NCBI GenBank assembly: GCA_030841965.1
Contig: JAUUSJ010000090.1
Span: 1 to 16,770, forward strand
Origin: Blautia sp.
GTDB taxonomy: Bacteria; Bacillota; Clostridia; Lachnospirales; Lachnospiraceae
Reading direction: 5' to 3'
DNA length: 16,770 nt
A program made the position numbers and the translations under genes. Shown here piece by piece: positions 1 through 7,049 of this stretch; position 1 is the first letter of the stretch, and each line of letters begins with the position of its first letter. The notes beneath the pieces are model-generated. The model worked only from the letters and a program-made list of their open reading frames with translations. It was not told the origin of the DNA and made no database searches.

Positions 1-158
1 TGGAGCGGTTTTTCGATATACTTAGCTTTGCCGCTGGAGCACTGTCTGAGCACCGAAGGTGCGAGTTTGCGGGAAGCGGCAAAAATCAGCGTATGTCGAA
101 AAACCGTGGGAACGAACGTGTTTTTCGAGGACATATCGGCGGTCTCTCTTCGCGTCTC
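1..158 (+). repeat. 211-nt structured dispersed repeat, copy 1 (left end cut off by the window)
   Basis: This is the right-hand 158 nt of the dispersed element, ending at GCGTCTC (152-158). It contains the inner stem (CGGTTTTTCGATATAC pairing with GTATGTCGAAAAACCG, one G.U), an apical hairpin GCACC-GAA-GGTGC (50-62), and the 3' arm of the outer stem (120-153). By its inner-stem bases (CGG/CCG) and its arm ending CTCTCTTCGC it groups with copies 5 and 6. The missing 53 nt should hold the 5' arm. Open reading frames across it are by-products of the repeat. It lies upstream of the AraC-family gene. Confidence 0.9.
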
Positions 159-283
159 CTCCCATTTCAATTACTTACCATATCTAAAAACAGTCATCCA
201 GCCACCCCATAAAAATGAAGATATTTTACAAGCCTTTTGTATTCTGAAATGTTAGAATAAAGAACAGTGAGGAGGAAATATAC

Positions 284-1129
284 ATGAAGAAAGAAACAAG
301 AACGGTGGTTTATGATAACGAGCTTCGGATTGAGGCATACCACTTCGAAGGGATTATGCAGCCATTTCCAAACCACTTTCACGAATACTATGTGATTGGA
401 TTTATAGAAGATGGAAAACGTATCCTTTCTTGCCGTAATCAGGAATACACCATAGCAAAAGGCGATATCATTCTTTTCAATCCTGGCGATAACCATGCCT
501 GTGTGCAAAGCGATGATGGCACATTAGATTACCGAGGATTTAATATTACCAAAGAAACCATGCTAAACCTAGCAGAAGAAGTGACTGGGAAAAGAAAACT
601 CCCGAGCTTTTCTAAAAACGTAATTTCAAATGAGGAAGTGACCTGCTATCTGCAACCGCTTCACGAACTAGTTATGAAAGGCTCCTGTGAATTCGGCAAG
701 GAAGAAAACCTGCTGCTCCTCATATCACTGTTGATTCAGCGGTACGGACAGCCCTCTCTAAGCTGTATCCCAGAATGTCGGGAGGAAATAAAAAAAGCCT
801 GCGATTTTATGGAGCAGCATTTTGCAGACCGAATTTCTCTAAATCAAATCTGCCACTATACTGGTCTTAGCAAATCCACACTGCTTCGAGCCTTCACCAA
901 GTCCAAAGGTATCACGCCGTACAGCTACTTAGAAAATATACGTATTGGAAAAGCAAAGAAACTTCTCGAACAGGGCGTGCCTCCGATAGAGGCAGCCATG
1001 CAGACAGGCTTTTCCGACCAGAGTCACTTCACGAACTATTTTAATCGATTTATCGGATTAACTCCTGGTCTTTACCGTGACATATTTTTAGCGAAAGAAG
1101 CCATAAAGGAGGAAAAACCAAATGAATAA
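284..1129 (+). CDS. AraC-family transcriptional regulator (cupin sensor plus double HTH)
   Basis: A 281-residue DNA-binding regulator. Residues about 10-90 look like the cupin ligand-binding half of AraC proteins, with a PNHFHEYY motif near residues 29-36. Residues about 170-270 form the two-HTH AraC domain: first helix-turn-helix around ISLNQICHYTGLSKSTLLRAF, second around the IEAAMQTGFSDQSHFTNYF segment, followed by the typical LTPGLYR end. The start at 284 follows a strong site, GAGGAGG, with good spacing. The last 8 nt overlap the start of the EamA transporter gene, so the two are translated from one message, and the regulator probably controls that transporter. The ligand is unknown. No convincing promoter was seen in 159-283. 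Confidence 0.9.
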   Translation: MKKETRTVVYDNELRIEAYHFEGIMQPFPNHFHEYYVIGFIEDGKRILSCRNQEYTIAKGDIILFNPGDNHACVQSDDGTLDYRGFNITKETMLNLAEEVTGKRKLPSFSKNVISNEEVTCYLQPLHELVMKGSCEFGKEENLLLLISLLIQRYGQPSLSCIPECREEIKKACDFMEQHFADRISLNQICHYTGLSKSTLLRAFTKSKGITPYSYLENIRIGKAKKLLEQGVPPIEAAMQTGFSDQSHFTNYFNRFIGLTPGLYRDIFLAKEAIKEEKPNE

Positions 1130-2009
1130 AAAAACAACTGGCCATCTAGCGGCATTCATCACAATCCTAATATGGGGAACTACCTTCATCTCCACTAAAG
1201 TGCTTTTAGTAGATTTCAAACCAATAGAAATCCTGTTCTTTCGATTTGTCCTAGGATTTCTGGCATTGCTAATCGTCTATCCCCACCGGATGAGAGGTAC
1301 TACCAAACAACAGGAAGCTGTCTTTGCAACGGCTGGACTATATGGTGTATGCCTCTATTACCTTCTGGAAAATATTGCATTAACTTATACAATGGCATCC
1401 AACGTCGGTGTAATCATTTCCATTGCACCTTTTTTCACAGTGATACTCACCCACCTATTCACAAAGGAAGAAAAACTATGTGCAAATTTCTTCATAGGAT
1501 TTATAGTCGCAATGGTCGGCATCTGCCTAATCAGCTTTAACGGGGCAAAAATGCAACTAAACCCCATTGGCGACTTACTGGCCGTAGCTACCGCAATCGT
1601 ATGGGCCTGCTACTCTGTACTAACACGAAAAATCAGCAATTTTGGATATCACACCATCCAAACTACAAGGCGCATATTCACTTATGGCATTATCTTTATG
1701 ATACCCGCAGTCTTCCTGTCCGACTGCCATATCAAAATAGAACGCCTCTCCAATCCAGTCTACCTGGGGAATCTAATCTTCCTAGGCTTGGGTGCATCTG
1801 CTCTGTGTTTCGTCACCTGGAATACGGCTGTAAAAATTCTAGGTGCTGTCAAAACAAGCATTTATATTTACCTCGTTCCAGTTATCACCGTTATCACATC
1901 CGCCCTCATCCTAAAAGAAAAAATAACCGTGATATCCGGTATTGGTACGATTCTAACATTAATCGGACTATTCCTTTCTGAACATAGAGGAAAACCAATC
2001 TCATCCTAA
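1122..2009 (+). CDS. EamA/DMT-superfamily permease
   Basis: A 295-residue very hydrophobic inner-membrane protein with about ten predicted transmembrane segments in two homologous halves, the layout of the drug/metabolite transporter (EamA, RhaT-like) family. The start reads HLAAFITILIWGTTFISTKVLL, typical of EamA proteins (first helix, then WGTTF). The second half carries the usual Gly/Ala-rich segments (LIFLGLGASALCFVTWNTAVKILGA) and ends in VISGIGTILTLIGLFLSE. The ATG at 1122 sits inside the end of the AraC-family gene, preceded by AAAGGAGG at suitable spacing, so expression is coupled to it. Substrates of this family include amino acids and other metabolites; nothing in the sequence fixes the substrate here. 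It ends 9 bp before repeat copy 2. Confidence 0.88.
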   Translation: MNKKTTGHLAAFITILIWGTTFISTKVLLVDFKPIEILFFRFVLGFLALLIVYPHRMRGTTKQQEAVFATAGLYGVCLYYLLENIALTYTMASNVGVIISIAPFFTVILTHLFTKEEKLCANFFIGFIVAMVGICLISFNGAKMQLNPIGDLLAVATAIVWACYSVLTRKISNFGYHTIQTTRRIFTYGIIFMIPAVFLSDCHIKIERLSNPVYLGNLIFLGLGASALCFVTWNTAVKILGAVKTSIYIYLVPVITVITSALILKEKITVISGIGTILTLIGLFLSEHRGKPISS

Positions 2010-2018
2010 ATCATTCTG

Positions 2019-2229
2019 CCAATACACAGCCGAAAGAGCAAGGAGAGATATGCGCCGAAAACGATAGAGAGTGGAGCGATTTTTCGATATACTTAGCTTT
2101 GCCGCTGGAGCACTGTCTGAGCAGCGCAGCTGCGAGTTTGCGGGAGGCGGCAAAAATCAGCGTATGTCGAAAAATCGTGGGAACGAACGTGTTTACGGCA
2201 CATATCTCTCCTTGCTCTTTCAGCGTCTC
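2019..2229 (+). repeat. 211-nt structured dispersed repeat, copy 2 (complete)
   Basis: Runs from CCAATACACAGC to GCGTCTC. The outer stem is 21 perfect base pairs (2032-2052 with 2201-2221), the inner stem is CGATTTTTCGATATAC with GTATGTCGAAAAATCG, and the apical hairpin is GCAGC-GCA-GCTGC (2121-2133). It fills the gap between the 3' ends of the EamA gene and treC. There is no U-run after the 3' arm, so it is not an ordinary intrinsic terminator. Confidence 0.92.
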
Positions 2230-2303
2230 TTCTCCATCTCTCCCTTTGCTCCTCCGGCATCTCCTCTCTATATTTTCCCTTATTTTTTCAGCGTCTCCCT
2301 ATC
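2223..2303 (+). repeat. 34-bp tandem array trailing repeat copy 2
   Basis: GCGTCTC at 2223, its variant GCATCTC at 2257 and GCGTCTC at 2291 are spaced exactly 34 bp apart. The rest of each unit is pyrimidine-rich and poorly conserved. The first unit overlaps the 3' terminus of the 211-nt element, and the array runs up to the stop codon of treC. Confidence 0.6.
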
Positions 2304-3953
2304 TTAACAACATCTCTCAATCACCACCGTCTCATAAGCCCTAAGCGTCAGCACATTCCCATCTACCTGCATCTCATCCTCATAATTCCCTAAAATCTTG
2401 TCATACCCTTTCCACTCATCTTTTATCTCCACCGTTACATCTCCCCCTCTCAAATTATTCCAAACAATTATCTCTTCCCCTCCTAACCGACGAATATAAG
2501 CAATCACATCCTCATTTTCCATCTCGATAAATCGAATCTCCCCCTCAGAAATAACCCTTTTTTCCTTCCTAAGACGAATCAGCTCTCGATAAAACTCCAA
2601 AATAGAATCCCTCTCCATCTGTTCCGCCTCCACATTAATCTTGGTATAATTTCCATTCACCCCAATCCAAGGCTCAACCTTAGAAAATCCAGCATATTCC
2701 TCCTTAGACCACTGCATCGGTGTACGGCTATTATCCCTCGAGCGCTCCGCTAAAATCTGAAGAGCTTCTTCCCTCGTCTTGCCCTCACGAAGTAAAATCT
2801 CATAATAATTCAAACTCTCCACATCCCGATACTGCTCAATCGTACTATGATGCGCATTCGTCATTCCAATCTCTTCTCCCTGATAAATATAAGGCGTTCC
2901 TCTCATCAGATGGATACATGCCGCCAACATCTTCGCTGATTCCTTCCAATACCTCTTTTCATCTCCCAACCGAGAGACAATTCGAGGCTGGTCGTGATTA
3001 CACCAAAAAAGCGCATTCCATCCGTGATATTCCTGCATTCCCTCCTGCCAAGTCTTAAATAATTTCTTCAGCTCCATACAATCTGGTTCCATAATCTCCC
3101 ATTTTTTCCCATCCTTATAATCCACCTTCAAATGATGGAAATTAAAGCACATAGAAAGCTCCCTCTCGTCAGGATTGGAATATCCGATACATGCCTTGAG
3201 GGAAGTCGAGGACATCTCTCCGACCGTGACGAAATCCTCAATTCCTGTATCTCTCACCAATTCCTTCAAATATTCGTGAACCTTAGGACCGTCCGTATAA
3301 AATCTTCTTCCATCCCCGATAAAATCATCCTCAAACGTATCTGGCTTCGAGATAAGATTGACGACATCAAATCGAAATCCCTTCACTCCTTTTGCCTTCC
3401 AAAAGCGAATCACATTTTTTAATTCTTCTCTCACCTGTGGATTTTCCCAATTCAAGTCCGCCTGCGTCTCATCAAATAAATGAAGATACCATTTTCCAAG
3501 AGAATCTACATATTTCCAAGTCGGACCTCCAAACTTCGACTCCCAGTTTGTCGGCAACTTCTCCTTCTTGCCATCCTGGAAAATATAATAATCCTGATAT
3601 TTTTTCTCTCCCGCTAAGGCGCGCTGAAACCACTCGTGGGAGGTGGAGGTATGATTAAACACCATATCTAACATAACTCCAATCCCTCTCTCATCGGCTT
3701 TTGCAATCAACTCCTCCATATCGGCCATCGTTCCAAATCTCGAGTCAATCTCCACATAATTTAGCACATCATATCCATTATCATTTTGTGGAGATGGAAA
3801 AACCGGGGTCAGCCAAATATAATCCACTCCTAATTGCTCCAAATAATCTAATCTTCCAATAATTCCTCTGATATCTCCAATTCCATCCCCGTTAGAATCT
3901 GCGAAGGATTTTGGATAAATCTGATAAATCACCTTATCACTAAAATTTGCCAT
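2304..3953 (-). CDS. treC: Trehalose-6-phosphate hydrolase (alpha,alpha-phosphotrehalase, GH13)
   Basis: A cytoplasmic GH13 enzyme that hydrolyses trehalose 6-phosphate to glucose and glucose 6-phosphate. The 549-residue protein begins MANFSDKVIYQIYPKSF and has the GH13 barrel motifs: DMVFNH (about 96-101), nucleophile Asp196 in GFRFDVVN, acid/base Glu246 in VGEMSST, and Asp321 in CNHDQPR. The segments FYTDGPKVHE, FHHLKVDY, GWNALFWCNHDQPR, YRDVESLN and SRDNSRTPMQW match Bacillus TreA/TreC, separating it from oligo-1,6-glucosidases. An upstream TTG (4079) is open in frame, but the ATG at 3953 has an AAGGGAG site 9 nt away and aligns with family starts. It lies 142 bp downstream of treP in the same operon. 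Confidence 0.93.
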   Translation of the reverse strand: MANFSDKVIYQIYPKSFADSNGDGIGDIRGIIGRLDYLEQLGVDYIWLTPVFPSPQNDNGYDVLNYVEIDSRFGTMADMEELIAKADERGIGVMLDMVFNHTSTSHEWFQRALAGEKKYQDYYIFQDGKKEKLPTNWESKFGGPTWKYVDSLGKWYLHLFDETQADLNWENPQVREELKNVIRFWKAKGVKGFRFDVVNLISKPDTFEDDFIGDGRRFYTDGPKVHEYLKELVRDTGIEDFVTVGEMSSTSLKACIGYSNPDERELSMCFNFHHLKVDYKDGKKWEIMEPDCMELKKLFKTWQEGMQEYHGWNALFWCNHDQPRIVSRLGDEKRYWKESAKMLAACIHLMRGTPYIYQGEEIGMTNAHHSTIEQYRDVESLNYYEILLREGKTREEALQILAERSRDNSRTPMQWSKEEYAGFSKVEPWIGVNGNYTKINVEAEQMERDSILEFYRELIRLRKEKRVISEGEIRFIEMENEDVIAYIRRLGGEEIIVWNNLRGGDVTVEIKDEWKGYDKILGNYEDEMQVDGNVLTLRAYETVVIERCC

Positions 3954-4095
3954 AAAATATAACTCCCTTCTCTTATTCTCTAATTCTATCTTTTCCTCTC
4001 TGCTTCCGTCTCTTTGATTGATAAATATTCGGTCCACACTCCAATCATATGCGGACAGTCTTTTATATCTTTGACTCAAATTGACAAGTCTCCGA

Positions 4096-6081
4096 CTACT
4101 CAGCCTTCATAAGCTGCTCTCCAATGCGAATTTCTCCCATCTTCACTGGGCTAATCGCCTTATAATCATCTGCATTAATAATCAAAATCGGTGTGATTGT
4201 GTCAAATCCCTCCATCTTCACGGCATCCAAGTCAAACTCAATCAGCGCATCACCCTTTTTCACTCTCTGTCCTTCTTTTGCAACTGCTTTAAAATATTTT
4301 CCTCCCAGTTTCACCGTATCGAGCCCGATATGCATCAATAACTCCATTCCATCGTCCGTGCGAAGTCCAACTGCATGTTTGGACGGCATTAAGATAGACG
4401 TAATTGTCGCATCCACAGGAGAACATAATTTTCCCTCGGACGGAAGAATCGCCACGCCCTGTCCTAAAATTCCTCCTGCAAAAGCAGGGTCATTTACCTC
4501 ATTAAGAGGCTTTACCTCTCCCCTCATCGGACTCACCAATGTCACTGCTTTTTTCTCTTCTTGTTTTCCTAATTGCTCCTCTTCTTCCTTATTCTCTCTT
4601 CCCTCTTCAGCACTTCCTCTTTCTTCTAAATTTTCCCCACTCATTTCACTCTCTCCATAAATCTGCTCTTTTGTCAGCTTTCTCTTTCCGACAAGAACCG
4701 TTAAGACAAATGGAATAATAATTGCAATGACCATACAGATGGCAAATGTTCCCATATACGCTGGTTTAATGGACAAAATTCCTGGAATTCCACCGACACC
4801 AACTGCATTTGCCGTCGTCCCTGTCGCCACACAGACAATCGCAGAACAAGCAGAGCCAATCATACCACAGATAAATGGAAAACCTATTTTCAAATTTACA
4901 CCGAAAATCGCCGGCTCTGTCACACCCAGATAGCAGGAAATTCCAGCTGGAACATTTACTTCCTGTGCCTGTGCATTTTTTCTCTGTAGAAAAATCATTC
5001 CAAGAACTGCAGAGCCCTGTGCAATATTAGACAATGCAATCATCGGCCATAGCATTGTTCCGCCATAGTCCGCAATCAACTGCAAATCAATCGCATTCGA
5101 CATATGGTGAAGTCCCGTGATAACAAGTGGCGCATATACAAATCCAAATATCGCTCCAAAGATAACCTTGGCAGGACCTGTAATTCCCGCATATACAACA
5201 GAAGAAATAGCAGAACCTATCTTCCATCCGATTGGTCCTAAAACAAAATGCGCTGCCATAACCGCCAAAACTAAACTACAAAATGGCACGACAATCATCG
5301 ATACAACCTGCGGTACTATTTTTCTAAAAAACTTCTCCAAATAAACTAATGTAAATGCCGCCAAGATAGCGGGGATTACCTGCGCCTGATATCCAATCAT
5401 ATTCACCTGAAAAAATCCAAAATCCCATTTCGGTATATCAGCCGCCGCAGTTCCTGCAACCGAGTACGCATTCAAGAGCTGACCAGATACCAACGTCAAA
5501 CCGAGGATAATTCCTAGCATCTGCGTCGTTCCCATTTTCTTTGTCACAGACCAACAAATTCCAACTGGAAGCATATGAAATACTGCCTCACCAATCAGCC
5601 ATAAGAAACTGTCAATTCCTGACCAGAACTGACTGATATCACAGAGCGTCTTTGTTCCATTTTCAAAGAGATATAGACTGTCAATACAGTTTCTAAATCC
5701 CAAAATCAAACCACCTGTAATAATCGCTGGAATCAACGGTGCAAAAATCTCTGCGAGCGCAGTCACCATTCTCTGCAAAACATTTTGATTCTGCTTTGCC
5801 GCCTGCTTTACCGCATCCTTCGACACTCCTTCAATTCCCGCAACCTTCGTAAAATCATTATAAAAATCAGATACTGTATTCCCGATAATCACTTGAAATT
5901 GTCCTGATTGCGTAAAACTTCCCTTCACCACCTTCATCGCCTCAATGCCTTTCACATCAGCCTTTTCCGGGTCTTGGAGCACAAATCTCATACGCGTCAT
6001 ACAATGCGACACTGCTGAAATATTTTCCCTGCCTCCGACAAGGCGAAGAAGCTCTTTTGAATCTTCTACATACTTACCCAT
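4096..6081 (-). CDS. treP: PTS trehalose transporter, EIIB-EIIC-EIIA fusion
   Basis: A 661-residue membrane phosphotransferase permease that takes up trehalose and phosphorylates it to trehalose 6-phosphate. The N-terminal EIIB domain (about 1-85) has the phosphorylated cysteine in AVSHCMTRMRF (Cys27) and GQFQVIIG. The EIIC membrane domain (about 105-470) contains GGLILGFRNCID, LWLIGEAVFHMLPVGICWSV, GYQAQVIPAILA, LVITGLHH, SNIAQGSAV and VGGIPGILSI, all very close to E. coli TreB. A Glu-rich linker follows, then a CRR-type EIIA domain (about 515-661) with its active-site histidine in ELLMHIGLD (about His584). The attached EIIA means no separate EIIA is needed. The start has AAGGAGG at 8-nt spacing. 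The promoter with two operators lies just upstream. Confidence 0.95.
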   Translation of the reverse strand: MGKYVEDSKELLRLVGGRENISAVSHCMTRMRFVLQDPEKADVKGIEAMKVVKGSFTQSGQFQVIIGNTVSDFYNDFTKVAGIEGVSKDAVKQAAKQNQNVLQRMVTALAEIFAPLIPAIITGGLILGFRNCIDSLYLFENGTKTLCDISQFWSGIDSFLWLIGEAVFHMLPVGICWSVTKKMGTTQMLGIILGLTLVSGQLLNAYSVAGTAAADIPKWDFGFFQVNMIGYQAQVIPAILAAFTLVYLEKFFRKIVPQVVSMIVVPFCSLVLAVMAAHFVLGPIGWKIGSAISSVVYAGITGPAKVIFGAIFGFVYAPLVITGLHHMSNAIDLQLIADYGGTMLWPMIALSNIAQGSAVLGMIFLQRKNAQAQEVNVPAGISCYLGVTEPAIFGVNLKIGFPFICGMIGSACSAIVCVATGTTANAVGVGGIPGILSIKPAYMGTFAICMVIAIIIPFVLTVLVGKRKLTKEQIYGESEMSGENLEERGSAEEGRENKEEEEQLGKQEEKKAVTLVSPMRGEVKPLNEVNDPAFAGGILGQGVAILPSEGKLCSPVDATITSILMPSKHAVGLRTDDGMELLMHIGLDTVKLGGKYFKAVAKEGQRVKKGDALIEFDLDAVKMEGFDTITPILIINADDYKAISPVKMGEIRIGEQLMKAE

Positions 6082-6109
6082 GTTCTTATCCTCCTTCTTT
6101 TATCTCCTT

Positions 6110-6125
6110 ACTTGTTTAAACATGT
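6110..6125. promoter_or_regulatory. Putative TreR operator O1 (treP leader)
   Basis: ACTTGTTTAAACATGT, with a perfect central palindrome TGTTTAAACA. It is identical over all 16 bp to the copy at 6149-6164. It lies downstream of the treP transcription start, in the short leader, so a bound repressor would block the early transcript or cooperate with O2. Assignment to TreR rests on position and on the neighbouring treR gene. Confidence 0.75.
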
Positions 6126-6138
6126 TCTTGATGATATA

Positions 6139-6167
6139 GTTATATCATACTTGTTTAAACATGTCAA
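6139..6167 (-). promoter_or_regulatory. Sigma-A promoter of treP-treC
   Basis: Reading the minus strand: TTGACA (6162-6167), a 17-bp spacer, then TATAAC (6139-6144), an almost consensus sigma-A promoter about 60 bp before the treP ATG. Operator O2 occupies the spacer and overlaps the -35 hexamer, so repression by exclusion of RNA polymerase is expected. Confidence 0.85.
6149..6164. promoter_or_regulatory. Putative TreR operator O2 (inside treP promoter)
   Basis: A second exact copy of ACTTGTTTAAACATGT, overlapping the -35 hexamer and most of the spacer of the treP promoter. It is 39 bp from O1, close to four helical turns, so two bound dimers would face roughly the same side of the DNA. Confidence 0.78.
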
Positions 6168-6222
6168 GGTTTTTTGTAAATTTCTTCGATATTTTTTTGA
6201 GGGATTATGTGAAACGGGGGGA

Positions 6223-6337
6223 TGGGTAATATGAGATATTGGGAAGAGGCGCTGGGGGAAATTGGGAAGAGACGCTGAGGGGGATTGGCAAGAGACGCTA
6301 AAATGAACTGGCAAGAGACGCTAAAATGAACTGGCAA
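6223..6337 (-). repeat. 23-bp tandem array trailing repeat copy 3
   Basis: The motif GAGACGC (first copy GAGGCGC) starts at 6246, 6269, 6292, 6315 and 6338, exactly 23 bp apart; the last is the 3' terminus of repeat copy 3. The two units nearest the element (6292-6337) are identical: GAGACGCTAAAATGAACTGG plus CAA. Units further away are increasingly diverged, and 6223-6245 keeps only the unit end ATTGGGAA. The gradient suggests growth from the element end. Confidence 0.88.
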
Positions 6338-6548
6338 GAGACGCTGAGAGAGCCCCTTGATATCTGTCTTGAAAACACGTTCGTTCCCACGATTTTTCGA
6401 CATGCGCTGATTTTTGCCGCCTCCCGCAAACTCGCGCCTTCGGCACTCAAACAGTGCTCCAGCGGCAAAGCTAAGCATATCGAAAAATCGCTCCACTCTC
6501 TATCGTTTTCAAGGCAGATATCAAGGGGCTCTCTCGGCTGTGTATTGG
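6338..6548 (-). repeat. 211-nt structured dispersed repeat, copy 3 (complete, minus strand)
   Basis: Reads from CCAATACACAGC (right end) to GCGTCTC (left end) on the minus strand. The outer stem is 21 perfect base pairs (6346-6366 with 6515-6535), and its CCCCTTGATATC core is quite different from the other copies. The inner stem is of the CGATTTTTCG type, and the apical hairpin is GTGCC-GAA-GGCGC (6434-6446 on the plus strand). It sits between treR and treP, separating the repressor gene from its operator region. Confidence 0.92.
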
Positions 6549-6975
6549 CGAGACAATTTAAATAGAAAGCTTAGATAACATAAAATTTTATTCGAATTAA
6601 TGAGAGAAGATTGAAAAGAAAATAGCAATCACTAAAAGATATAGTCTGGTATTTTAACAGGGCATCATAGGAAAACTCTATTCTATTAAATCTGAAGATA
6701 AATTTACGCAACCAGAAGCTTATAACTTGTTGCTAAGTAGTTACAAGTAGTATATTATAAATAATATGCAGATGTTTTTCTATATCGATTAAGATTTTCT
6801 TTGCTTCTAGTTCCATTACACAAAAAATGTTTAACTCACAAAAATTTTACGCTATCAGTTTTTTTAAGACTCTTTCCTGTTTGATATTTATGTGGTATGA
6901 TTTTATAGAAGAAAAAAATAAAAGAAAATATTTTAAGAAAAAGAAATTAGAAAAAAGATTCTAACAGAAAGGAGT
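6549..6975. other. AT-rich leader region upstream of treR, no gene seen
   Basis: About 430 bp without a convincing gene. It holds a candidate promoter and an inverted repeat, annotated separately. A 30-codon open stretch at 6658-6750, which lacks a start codon and reads GIIGKLYSIKSEDKFTQPEA before a few more residues, could be a gene scrap but matches nothing I recognise. A second possible promoter of the extended -10 type (TGGTATGAT, near 6894-6902) is also present. The region is notably richer in A and T than the flanking genes. Confidence 0.5.
6725..6758 (+). promoter_or_regulatory. Candidate treR promoter with an inverted repeat
   Basis: TTGCTA (6730-6735), 17 bp, TATTAT (6753-6758) would start transcription near 6765 and give treR a leader of about 270 nt. 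The inverted repeat ACTTGT (6725-6730) / ACAAGT (6743-6748) overlaps it. Its left half equals the first six bases of the putative TreR operator, which hints at weak autoregulation, but the central TTTAAA core is absent. Confidence 0.35.
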
Positions 6976-7049
6976 ATGGCTCTTATCTCATGACGAAAGT
7001 TATGACTGGTAGAGCTGAAATTATAAAAATTAGATATGCCAAAAAGTAA
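6976..7049 (+). other. Possible tiny leader ORFs coupled to treR
   Basis: An AAAGGAG site (6968-6974) is followed by ATG GCT CTT ATC TCA TGA (6976-6993). The TGA overlaps an ATG at 6990 that opens a 19-codon frame ending at 7049, 14 nt inside treR. The treR start itself has no good ribosome binding site. The arrangement would suit translational coupling that keeps repressor synthesis low. The AAAGGAG to first ATG spacing is too short for efficient initiation, so this is speculative. Confidence 0.25.

Noticed and set aside
28..255. Short open frames within the repeat copies (MPLEHCLS..., MERFFDIL... and their minus-strand partners) as genes.
   Set aside because: They recur at every copy in several frames at once, lack binding sites and end in copy-specific sequence; the repeat's structure explains them.
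2019..2229. The 211-nt hairpin as an ordinary intrinsic terminator.
   Set aside because: The 3' arm is followed by GCGTCTCT, not a U-run, in every copy, and copies also sit upstream of genes.
3954..4079. Extending treC upstream to the in-frame TTG at 4079.
   Set aside because: The added 42 residues have no family counterpart, the TTG has no good ribosome binding site, and the ATG at 3953 has one and matches the usual enzyme start.
4193..4660. Long open frames opposite treP, treC, glgB, the MATE gene and the aminotransferase fusion gene.
   Set aside because: They lie antisense to genes with clear family motifs, have no binding sites and show composition expected from the opposite strand.
6223..6337. 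The 23-bp repeats as a CRISPR array.
   Set aside because: The units abut directly with no spacers, are short and graded in identity, and there are no cas genes.
6658..6750. A gene remnant in the treR leader (frame with GIIGKLYSIKSEDKFTQPEA).
   Set aside because: It has no start codon, is only about 30 codons long, and I cannot connect it to any family.
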